Origin: Bacteroidota bacterium
Lineage (GTDB): Bacteria > Bacteroidota > Ignavibacteria > Tepidaquicellales > Tepidaquicellaceae
NCBI GenBank assembly: GCA_018266845.1
Contig: JAFDZO010000042.1
Location: forward strand, 1-51,979
Reading direction: 5' to 3'
DNA: 51,979 bases
Shown here: positions 16,188-23,751 of the stretch, in pieces
How positions within the stretch are numbered: position 1 is the stretch's first letter
Layout of the letters: each line of letters begins with the position of its first letter
Notes under the pieces: model-generated
Database searches by the model: none
Told to the model about the DNA's origin: nothing
What the model saw: only the letters and a program-made list of their open reading frames with translations
Position numbers and translations under genes: made by a program

Positions 16188-17003
16188 ATGATTAAGCCCG
16201 GTGAAATTAGTAAAATTGCAAACCAAAACGGACTTCGCGATACTCAAATTGAAAAAGATTATATATTGGGATGGGTTTTATATGCAATATCCAAAAATGA
16301 TTCACTGAATAAATTGCTTGTGTTCAAAGGCGGAACTGCGATAAGAAAACTTTACATAGGTGATTACCGGCTTTCCGAAGACCTTGACTTTACTCTTGCG
16401 GAAGGAAAAATAAATACCGTTAGTCTGAAAAGCGAGTTTGAAAAAATTATTAACTGGATTAAGAATGAATCGCGCTTAGAATTAGAAATCCGTGATGAAA
16501 CCATAAACACAAAAGGAAATTATTCGTTCTATATAGGATACATTGGTCCATTGGGCGGAGATATAAAAAAGAGAGATATTAAAATTGATATAAGCGACAA
16601 CGAAATAATATGCGATGAAATTAAAGAGAGTACTGTCTTGAATCAGTATTCGGATTTAAGCGAAGAATATTCATTAAAAAGTTATACTATAAATGAAATT
16701 ATAGCCGAGAAACTAAGGTCGCTGATGCAAAGAACTGTGCCAAGAGATTTGTATGACGTATGGTATCTGCTTGAAATTGAACAAAATAATTTGGAAAGCT
16801 GCATTGAGTATTTTAAGAAAAAAGCAGAATTTAAAGAAAAGAATCCCGTTGAGTTTTACGATACTGTAACAGCAAAGAAAGAAAAATTTAAAGGTGAATG
16901 GGAAAAGAGTCTTGATAAACAATTTAAAGAGATTCCCGATTTAGAAAAAATCTGGCGGGAATCTTTAAGACATTTTAAAAAAATATCAAAACTGCTAAAC
17001 TAA
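16188..17003 (+). CDS. AbiEii/AbiGii nucleotidyltransferase toxin
   Basis: 271 residues. Motifs of the family are intact: EKDYILGW (22-29), FKGGTAIRKLY (46-56), RLSEDLDF (61-68, the metal-binding aspartates), DIKIDIS, and the late AEKLRSLMQRTVPRDLYDVW. The toxin transfers nucleotides to target RNA (GTP-binding or tRNA-modifying in studied members) and stops growth. It is paired with the antitoxin gene 3 bp upstream. All catalytic residues expected from the motif are present, so it should be active. Confidence 0.92.
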   Translation: MIKPGEISKIANQNGLRDTQIEKDYILGWVLYAISKNDSLNKLLVFKGGTAIRKLYIGDYRLSEDLDFTLAEGKINTVSLKSEFEKIINWIKNESRLELEIRDETINTKGNYSFYIGYIGPLGGDIKKRDIKIDISDNEIICDEIKESTVLNQYSDLSEEYSLKSYTINEIIAEKLRSLMQRTVPRDLYDVWYLLEIEQNNLESCIEYFKKKAEFKEKNPVEFYDTVTAKKEKFKGEWEKSLDKQFKEIPDLEKIWRESLRHFKKISKLLN

Positions 17004-17024
17004 TTTTATTGACCCATAAATTCT

Positions 17025-17621
17025 ATGAAAAAAATATTTGCGCTGGCAATTTTAATATGCGCGATTGAGGCATTTGGGCAGATGCCGAACACAACTTACG
17101 TAACTCCGTATCTCGGAGCAGCAGTTCCCTCAAACCTCAGCAATTATAAATCAAGCTTTACCGCCGGAGCAAACTTCGAGTTTGCTCTTACAAAAGCTGC
17201 CGTCTTCGGCTTTGATGTAAACTTTGCAAATTTAATTTCTAAAAATAATAGCTCTGTTTTCCCCGCAGTATTAGGGTACACTTATTACGGCTCGGGAAAT
17301 TATGCCACGATGGGATTTATGGTTTTTGCAAAACTTCAGAATGCCGAAGCAGTGAAATCCCCCGTGCAGCCCTTTGTGAAAATCGGAGCGGGAACCTCAT
17401 TAATTTCTCAAACCGAATTTTACTCAATGATAAACGGCTTCACGAATTTAACGCCCGTTTCTACATCAACGGGATTATTATTCGCGCCCTCTCTCGGCGC
17501 AAATATAATGATTCATTCCAAAAACAAAATCGTACTCGAAGCGCAGTACAGGATAAACAAATCGGATACCGATGATGTCCGCCAGTTCCTTTTTACATTA
17601 GGGTATTCGTTCAGATTGTAA
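17025..17621 (+). CDS. Outer-membrane beta-barrel protein 1
   Basis: 198 residues. Signal peptide IFALAILICAIEAFG, then QMPNTTYVTPYLGAAVPSNL. Alternating hydrophobic/polar beta strands with the end VRQFLFTLGYSFRL (terminal aromatic-rich strand) are typical of small porin-like barrels. Closely similar to the next gene at 17662 and related to those at 20129 and 21961. It begins 21 bp after the toxin gene, probably by chance of insertion; no functional link to AbiE is suggested. Confidence 0.75.
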   Translation: MKKIFALAILICAIEAFGQMPNTTYVTPYLGAAVPSNLSNYKSSFTAGANFEFALTKAAVFGFDVNFANLISKNNSSVFPAVLGYTYYGSGNYATMGFMVFAKLQNAEAVKSPVQPFVKIGAGTSLISQTEFYSMINGFTNLTPVSTSTGLLFAPSLGANIMIHSKNKIVLEAQYRINKSDTDDVRQFLFTLGYSFRL

Positions 17622-17661
17622 CAACAAAAAATTACTTAGTTCCAACTAAACTGAATCTGCC

Positions 17662-18261
17662 ATGAAAAAACTCTTAGCAGTTCTTATTATTATTTTCCCC
17701 TCGATGATTTTTGCGCAGCTTAAAGGAGCTTCATACATTACACCTTATGCCGGGCTTTCTGTTCCATTTGATAAAAGCACTTACAATACCTCATTTAATA
17801 CCGGAGTTAATTTTGAAATTTCTCTCAGCAATATCACTTCTATCGGCTTCGATGTAAATATAGCAAATTTTACCTCTGATGAAGTGAGGGCGGGCATGAT
17901 AACCAACCGGGTTTCTCCGCGCTCTTACAGTGCTGGCAATTACAGAACAACGGGCTTGATGCCATTTATAAAATTTCAGAGTGCGGAAGCCATTAATAAA
18001 GTTCAATTGTTTGTGAGACTTGGAGCAGGCGTATCTTTTCTTGCCCGCACAGGCAGCAGAACAACTTACTACGATAATTCAGTTGTTTACTCTCAGAGCG
18101 TAGTTTCTTCGGGAATTTTACTCGCGCCCTCAATCGGTACATACTTTGCAGCATCAACCGCAAATAAAATCGTTATCGAAGCGCAGTACAGATTGAATAA
18201 ATCAAGCACTGATGAAGTCAATGCGTTTCTGCTCAACATAGGTTATGCTTTCAGAATGTAA
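17662..18261 (+). CDS. Outer-membrane beta-barrel protein 2
   Basis: 199 residues. Signal peptide LLAVLIIIFPSMIFA, then QLKGASYITPYAGLSVPF. It shares phrases with protein 1 throughout (SIGFDVNIANF, FVRLGAGVSFL, IVIEAQYRLNKSSTDEV) and the same last strand (LNIGYAFRM). The two arose by tandem duplication. A 40-bp gap separates them, so they are probably co-transcribed. Role: small outer-membrane barrel, substrate unknown. Confidence 0.75.
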   Translation: MKKLLAVLIIIFPSMIFAQLKGASYITPYAGLSVPFDKSTYNTSFNTGVNFEISLSNITSIGFDVNIANFTSDEVRAGMITNRVSPRSYSAGNYRTTGLMPFIKFQSAEAINKVQLFVRLGAGVSFLARTGSRTTYYDNSVVYSQSVVSSGILLAPSIGTYFAASTANKIVIEAQYRLNKSSTDEVNAFLLNIGYAFRM

Positions 18262-19013
18262 GCGGCGATAAATCCGCTCAATAAGCCTTCTATGAATGCT
18301 CTCTTCCCAAGCTACGGCTTCGGAAAAGAAACAAAATTAGTACCGAACGCAGCAACAATACACCGCCATTTCTTTATTTTTTTGCTGCCAAATATACATT
18401 ACTTATTTTATGGAACTAAATAATTTTTGCAAAGTATAAATTGATAAATCAAGAAATTTACTAAAAATGTTTCTCAATACTCTGACATAAAACAGAAGAG
18501 AACACTTTTCTGATACACCTCAGGGAAATTAGGCTAATACTTTTAAAACCGCTTAAAAAAAGTAATCCAATTGGAACAAAACGAGATAAAAACAGCAATA
18601 TCTTCCATAGAAATACCTGCTATTCCCAAAACACAATTTCAAAAATCTTAACTCTGCATTCGGCAAAACTTTTTACTAATTTACATTAAATAAGCTATTC
18701 AAAGCAATTTATCGCGAGAAAATTTACTATTTTTATCTTGATATAAAACGTTATAAACAATAAGTTGCTGAAGTAATTTCTTTTTTGTAAACCGGCAGTA
18801 TTTTTTAAAGTAAAAATACTGGCGAAGTAAAATTTATTTTTCATTTAAAAAAATTCTGATATGAAAAAAATTAAAAGCAGTAAGCGTAAGCGTCTTCGGA
18901 GCCGGAAGTAAATAGCAAATAAATTATGCCTGATTACTGGGGAGTGGAGGCGTGGTTTATTAATAAACATACGGACGCTAAAGTGAATTTCAAAACTATA
19001 AAATCATCAACCC
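18262..19013. other. Gene-poor AT-rich stretch
   Basis: About 750 bp with no convincing gene. Two tiny frames occur: a 16-codon basic one at 18861 (MKKIKSSKRKRLRSRK) and a 31-codon one at 18926-19021 (MPDYWGVEAWFINKHTDAKV...). Neither has a ribosome site or family match. The stretch may be the decayed neighbourhood of the nuclease gene that follows. No tRNA or strong hairpin is visible. Confidence 0.5.
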
Positions 19014-20069
19014 TTGGGTAGTATAATTCAGCTTTGGGCGCAAAACAGAGAGATATTTGAAAAAAAATCCCTTGAGCAAATTATTCAATTTGCCGGCGAA
19101 GGGAAACTAAGAGATTCAAATGCTGCTTCTCTTGAATTCAGGGAGTTTATTAATAATGTTTCCTCAGAGATGTTAATGAACTATTATGAAAGCTGCCTGA
19201 ACAATAAGTTTGAAGACAGCGGTTTCGCATTACAGGATTTAGTAAATGAAGCAGGGGTGAGACTCGGCTTCGAAGTGCAGTTTGGGCTTTATCATGGAAG
19301 AAAAAATGAAATAGGATTTGACGGCGTTTGGACATCCTTCGACGGGCACAACTTCATAGTAGAAGTGAAAACTACCGACGCTTACAGAATCAATCTGGAA
19401 AAGCTGGTCGCTTATAAAGATAAGCTGACGGCTGCAGGAAAGATTAGCAGCAACGGAAGCTCTTCCATTCTGATTATTGTCGGCAGAGAGGATACGGGAG
19501 ATTTGGAAGCGCAAATTAGGGGGTCAAAGTTTGCATGGGATATTAGATTGATGAGCACTCAATCGCTTTTAACCCTTTTAAAAGCAAAAGAAAATACCAA
19601 CGATATAAAGACTTCCTCTCAGATTTCCGAAATCCTCAAACCTAAGGAATATACAAGAATAGACAGGCTGATTGATATTATGTTTGTTAATCCCGATGGA
19701 ATAAAAGCTTCTGAAAAATCTTTGAAAGAAATTTCAACTGTTAAAAGAAGCTGCAAAAAAACGAAAGACGAAGTTATCAAAATTGATAACACGCATCTCA
19801 CAGTAAAAGCAAATTCCGTTGAGAAAAAAGAGAACAAACTGACCATAACTCAAAATCAGGTAAAAGAAATTGAGCTAAGTTCGCAAAATCAATCTGCCCT
19901 TCTTTTTATGAAGGAAGAAAAAACCGTTACGATAATAAAGTCAGTCTCAAAAATTGAAAGCCATAATGATATGCCCGAGCCTGCCGGAGATGAAATGAAA
20001 GAAAAATTCTGGCAGAGGTTTTTCCGCGCTACACAAAGTTTTTCCTGCTCTTTAAGAAACCTGATTTAA
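19014..20069 (+). CDS. PD-(D/E)XK nuclease-like protein
   Basis: 351 residues from a TTG start; upstream frames do not offer a better one. Residues about 25-80 are helical. The core at about 95-140 reads NEIGFDGVWTSFDG and HNFIVEVKTTDAY, fitting the D...ExK active site of the PD-(D/E)XK fold (Asp in FDG, EVK). A following IILIVG-like strand (SSSILIIVGREDTGDLEAQ) supports it. From residue about 210 the tail is Lys/Ser-rich, low in order, and ends FSCSLRNLI. It stands alone with no methyltransferase beside it. It could be an orphan restriction endonuclease or a DNA-repair-type nuclease. Confidence 0.65.
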   Translation: MGSIIQLWAQNREIFEKKSLEQIIQFAGEGKLRDSNAASLEFREFINNVSSEMLMNYYESCLNNKFEDSGFALQDLVNEAGVRLGFEVQFGLYHGRKNEIGFDGVWTSFDGHNFIVEVKTTDAYRINLEKLVAYKDKLTAAGKISSNGSSSILIIVGREDTGDLEAQIRGSKFAWDIRLMSTQSLLTLLKAKENTNDIKTSSQISEILKPKEYTRIDRLIDIMFVNPDGIKASEKSLKEISTVKRSCKKTKDEVIKIDNTHLTVKANSVEKKENKLTITQNQVKEIELSSQNQSALLFMKEEKTVTIIKSVSKIESHNDMPEPAGDEMKEKFWQRFFRATQSFSCSLRNLI

Positions 20070-20071
20070 AA

Positions 20072-20106
20072 AAAACGGAAGAGGCTTTCCCTGCCTCTTC
20101 CGCTTT
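20072..20106 (+). terminator. Rho-independent terminator
   Basis: CGGAAGAGGC pairs with GCCTCTTCCG around the loop TTTCCCT, followed by CTTTT; the A run before the stem can pair with the T run. It starts 3 bp after the nuclease gene stop. Clear intrinsic terminator. Confidence 0.88.
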
Positions 20107-20128
20107 TAAGCGAGTTAAAATATTTTTT

Positions 20129-20695
20129 TTGAAATCAATTATTCTCATATTTCTCTTTCTCCCCTGCCTTGCGTTTTCGCAAGGAGTAAATAAAACAAAT
20201 CTCGGCTTCATGGGCGGGATGAGCGTGCCTATAGGCTCAAAAACTTTTGCGGAAAATCATTCGCCCGGATTTAATTTTAATATAAATCTTGAACACACCG
20301 TTTCAGAAGCAATTCTGCTCGGCGCTGAACTCGATTTTGCAAATCACAAAGGTTCATACACTGAAACTTATTCTTCATCCGTATATAATAAAGAAAGCAG
20401 CTATCAATTTATTGCTGCGGATGCTTATATGAAGCTGCAAAATAATCTTGCCCGGAATAATGAATTTCAATTTTATCTTAAAGCAGGCGGAGGGCTTTAC
20501 ATGACCGCAGTGAATAAAGGATTAGGAGGAGGCGGCATAGTCATTCTTTTTGCTCCCGGAATAAACTATATGACAGGTCATCACGTAAAATTAACTTCCG
20601 CATTAGAATACAGATACAATTCTTCCCAAAGCGATTGGTCCGCTTCCCTGCTTCAATTTAAACTTGGATTTTCTTTCTGCATGAACCCGAAATAA
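20129..20695 (+). CDS. Outer-membrane beta-barrel protein 3
   Basis: 188 residues from a TTG start. Signal peptide IILIFLFLPCLAFS, then QGVNKTNLGFMGGMSVP. Barrel strands include ILLGAELDFANHKGS and FYLKAGGGLYM, and the end reads LLQFKLGFSFCMNPK. Related in layout to the barrels at 17025 and 17662 but more diverged, with three residues after the usual aromatic end. The lipoprotein gene follows after 22 bp, probably on the same transcript. Confidence 0.7.
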   Translation: MKSIILIFLFLPCLAFSQGVNKTNLGFMGGMSVPIGSKTFAENHSPGFNFNINLEHTVSEAILLGAELDFANHKGSYTETYSSSVYNKESSYQFIAADAYMKLQNNLARNNEFQFYLKAGGGLYMTAVNKGLGGGGIVILFAPGINYMTGHHVKLTSALEYRYNSSQSDWSASLLQFKLGFSFCMNPK

Positions 20696-20717
20696 TTTTT
20701 TTAATTTTATAATCATA

Positions 20718-21728
20718 ATGAAAACATTTTTTGTAGCAATACTGATAGTCATTACTTCAATAATTTTTTACTCGTGCAAATCCGATTCTCCTGTTTCGCC
20801 GGGCACTTCTGAACAGGGATTTTCATGGGAGCTTTTTCAGCGCGGAATTTTCCTCGAGCCGGCAAGATACATTGCATTAGCAGATGAAAACACTATCTAC
20901 ACAAGCCATGTTCCGGCATGCTATAGAATCACTGCTTCTGGAAGAACCCAAATTGATTTTCAGGATTCCCTGTTCACTTCTAAGTGCTTTGATGTTTACA
21001 ATCCTTCTTACTATGCCTACTGCGGTGATGAATATTATAACAATCATGGACTTACAGTTATGAAAATTTTCAATAACTCGGTAATTACTTCAGTTGTGTT
21101 AGACTCTGCTTATTCTAATAATCCAACTGAACTAAAAATTCTTGAGCCCGGTAAAATAGCAGTTATAAGCACGGGGAAGTTTTTCCTGTACGAAAATGGA
21201 AATGTTTTCAGAGGCACATCTGCCGATACATCAGGCAGCGGATTTAATAATCTCATCTCTCAAAACGGAACATGGTTTATAAGCGGAAGAAGCGGAAAGA
21301 TTTACAAATATGAAAACAATTCAATTGTTGTCGCAAATAACGAAGTTGCAACAAACGAATTTTTCCGGATGAAAATAAATAACGCAATCATAAAAGCGCC
21401 TTACTCCCCGCTTCCCGTTGTGCTTTCTAGCTGGAACGGCTCTGCGTGGACTCCATTTACATCGGATTCAGCTTTTTCAATTTATTACTGGGCTGCCGGA
21501 GAAAATACGAATCTAATTTATTTACTCTATGCAGATTCTGCTTTAACTGCTTCATATGGAAAAATTTGGACAGGTTCAAAATTAATTTCAGACCCGTATT
21601 TCCCTCCTGATAACGTAAGCCAAAGATTATACACAGAAGCATTAAGCAATATGAAAAACGGAGTTGTCTTTATCTCTAAATATGACGGGTTTGAATGCAA
21701 AATTTATCGCGGAAGAAAAAACTGGTAA
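20718..21728 (+). CDS. Lipoprotein, member 2 of a four-gene family
   Basis: 336 residues. Lipoprotein leader SIIFYSC (Cys20) followed by KSDSPVSPG. Shares the FSW opening, 'LADENTIYTSHVPACYRI', 'DSLFTS' and the 'KIYRG' ending with the proteins at 13755, 45498 and 46518. Beta-rich, propeller-like. Encoded directly after barrel 3, so the two may act together in the outer membrane, which is an inference from position only. Confidence 0.7.
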   Translation: MKTFFVAILIVITSIIFYSCKSDSPVSPGTSEQGFSWELFQRGIFLEPARYIALADENTIYTSHVPACYRITASGRTQIDFQDSLFTSKCFDVYNPSYYAYCGDEYYNNHGLTVMKIFNNSVITSVVLDSAYSNNPTELKILEPGKIAVISTGKFFLYENGNVFRGTSADTSGSGFNNLISQNGTWFISGRSGKIYKYENNSIVVANNEVATNEFFRMKINNAIIKAPYSPLPVVLSSWNGSAWTPFTSDSAFSIYYWAAGENTNLIYLLYADSALTASYGKIWTGSKLISDPYFPPDNVSQRLYTEALSNMKNGVVFISKYDGFECKIYRGRKNW

Positions 21729-21901
21729 GCTGATAACCTGCCTTACCTTATTCATTATCTGCTGTAAAACTTTTGAATAACTATTTATTAATAACTGATA
21801 TTTATCGCCTAGTTGATACAATTAAGCTTACAATTATTTATTATTTTGTATTTATTCAAAACAATATTAAAATAGTTACACTAAAGTAAATATATTTTAT
21901 T

Positions 21902-21931
21902 TTTGATGGAAAAATTATAACTTTAGCTTTG
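21902..21931 (+). promoter_or_regulatory. Bacteroidota-type promoter
   Basis: TTTG at 21902-21905, 18-base spacer, TAGCTTTG at 21924-21931. The -7 element is an exact match to TAnnTTTG and the -33 element an exact TTTG; the spacer is one base short of the usual 19-20. The start would fall near 21938, giving a leader of about 23 bases before the ATG at 21961. Confidence 0.6.
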
Positions 21932-21960
21932 TCATTTAACTTTAAATCAAAATTCCCTTT

Positions 21961-22536
21961 ATGAAAAAAACACTACTGCTTGCTTTTATATTTATGCCAT
22001 TCATACTTTTTGCACAATCGCAGTCATCCATTGGCTTATATGCCGGAGCCACATTTCCAATGTCGCCAAGTGATTTTAAAAGCTATTGGAAAACTTCATT
22101 CTCAATAGGAGGAGATTACTCACAAAAAGTCGGAAACGTATTCTATCTCGGTGGCGAACTGAACTATTCATCCTTCTCACTCGATAACTCGTCCCTCGGA
22201 GTAAGTTCGTCCGTTACTGGAGGTGCTTTTAATGCCTTGCAGATACTTGGTTTCGTAAAATTACAGGACGAAAATAGTGCCGGAATGATTGCTCCGTTTG
22301 GAAAAGTTGGTTTAGGACTTAGTTCCTCTTCAGCAAGCGACTTGAAAGTCTCGGGGACAACCATTGCTACGGGAACTTCCGAAACCGGATTAGGAATTTC
22401 ACTTGCAGCAGGACTCGACTATAAATTGGCTGCAGGTAACAAACTATCTCTAGAATTGAGCTACCGTATGAACAACAGAAAATCAGACAGTTACAACGGA
22501 ATTATTTTTGCTTTAGGATACAGATTCAAAATTTAA
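21961..22536 (+). CDS. Outer-membrane beta-barrel protein 4
   Basis: 191 residues. Signal peptide LLLAFIFMPFILFA, then QSQSSIGLYAGATFP. Strands such as FYLGGELNYSSFSL, FGKVGLGLSSSSA and KLSLELSYRMNNRKSD resemble the other three barrels. It ends GIIFALGYRFKI, a good terminal barrel strand. It has its own promoter (21902-21931) and a hairpin terminator downstream, so it is a single-gene unit. Confidence 0.75.
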   Translation: MKKTLLLAFIFMPFILFAQSQSSIGLYAGATFPMSPSDFKSYWKTSFSIGGDYSQKVGNVFYLGGELNYSSFSLDNSSLGVSSSVTGGAFNALQILGFVKLQDENSAGMIAPFGKVGLGLSSSSASDLKVSGTTIATGTSETGLGISLAAGLDYKLAAGNKLSLELSYRMNNRKSDSYNGIIFALGYRFKI

Positions 22537-22569
22537 TACATATTCTTTAACACAATTTTTTTTTTACCA

Positions 22570-22603
22570 TTATCCCGTTCTAATTCAATTCGGAACGGGA
22601 TAA
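22570..22603 (+). terminator. Hairpin terminator after barrel 4
   Basis: TTATCCCGTTC pairs perfectly with GAACGGGATAA (11 bp) around a 12-base loop. A short ATTTT follows, and a long T run precedes it, so it could also stop minus-strand transcription. It lies 34 bp after the barrel gene. Confidence 0.75.
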
Positions 22604-22730
22604 ATTTTCCTGCCTCATTACCATAATGGAATTCAAAACAATTTTATTCACCACTTATCATTAAAACTTTTCTTTCGCCTTAAACATCAATTTGAAATTT
22701 TATATTTTCTTAACAACTAATAACTGAAAA

Positions 22731-23681
22731 CTGGAAACCAACATCTCATTAGCCATACACGGCGGAGCAGGGACAATAACCAAGGCAAACATGACTCCCG
22801 AAACCGAAGCCCAATACAAACAAGCCCTTGAAACCTCACTTACAGAAGGGTGGGAAATTTTACGCTCAGGAGGCAGCGCGCTTGATGCAGTTGAGGCATG
22901 CGTAGTTGAAATGGAGCTGAATCCCCTCTTCAATGCCGGGCGCGGCTCGGTTTTCACCAACGAAGGCACTATAGAAATGGATGCTTCCATAATGAACGGC
23001 GCAAACCTAATGGCGGGTGCAGTAGCCGCAGTGAAAAACATAAAGCAGCCCATAAAACTTGCAAGAGCCGTGATGGAAAAATCTGACTTTGTTATACTCA
23101 CCGGAAAAGGCGCAGAGGAATTTGCAAAACAAAACAATATTGAATTTGCCCCGGATGAGTATTTTTTTACCCAGAGGAGATTTGACCAGCTTCAGAAGGC
23201 AAAGGCATCGGGCAAGTCCTTCCTAGACCACACTACGGATTTTGCGGGCAATAAAAAGAAGTTCGGCACTGTAGGAGCAGCGGCTCTTGACAGCAATGGC
23301 AATCTTGCTGCCGCAACCTCAACCGGCGGCATGACAAATAAAATGTTCGGGCGCATCGGCGATACAGCTATCATCGGCTCAGGGACTTACGCAGAGAACG
23401 GCGTTGCGGCGGTTTCGTGCACGGGCGACGGAGAATTTTTTATCAGGCAATCGGTAGCTTATGACCTTATTGCTCTAATGAAATATAAAAAACTTTCCTT
23501 AAAGGAAGCAGCGGAGTATGCGATATTTAATAATCTTAATTCTATTAAGGGTGAAGGAGGGCTGATAGCAGTGGATTCAGAGGGAAATATCGAAATGGTT
23601 TTCAATAGCGAAGGAATGTACAGAGCATCTATTTCAAAAAATATCCCGATGAACATAGAAATTTATAAACAGGAACACTGA
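22731..23681 (+). CDS. Isoaspartyl peptidase / L-asparaginase, Ntn-hydrolase family
   Basis: Matches the plant-type asparaginase (IaaA-like) family. The enzyme hydrolyses isoaspartyl dipeptides and asparagine after self-cleavage before the catalytic Thr. Motifs: N-terminal IAIHGGAGTI, NPLFNAGRGSVFT, EMDASIM, the cleavage site KKFGTVGAAALD (Thr in GTVG) and ATSTGGMTNKMFGRIGDTAIIGSGTYA. The first ATG (22791) would cut off the conserved HGGAGT motif. The frame is open back to TGA at 22725, and the only start-like codon in between is CTG at 22731, so either CTG is used or the start has been lost. From CTG the protein has 316 residues, with Thr at about 180. Confidence 0.85.
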   Translation: METNISLAIHGGAGTITKANMTPETEAQYKQALETSLTEGWEILRSGGSALDAVEACVVEMELNPLFNAGRGSVFTNEGTIEMDASIMNGANLMAGAVAAVKNIKQPIKLARAVMEKSDFVILTGKGAEEFAKQNNIEFAPDEYFFTQRRFDQLQKAKASGKSFLDHTTDFAGNKKKFGTVGAAALDSNGNLAAATSTGGMTNKMFGRIGDTAIIGSGTYAENGVAAVSCTGDGEFFIRQSVAYDLIALMKYKKLSLKEAAEYAIFNNLNSIKGEGGLIAVDSEGNIEMVFNSEGMYRASISKNIPMNIEIYKQEH

Positions 23682-23751
23682 TGAATATGATCTATATGAT
23701 TCACAGATGTAATAAATCTGTGCAATCATACTCATCATAAAAATCTGTGTT

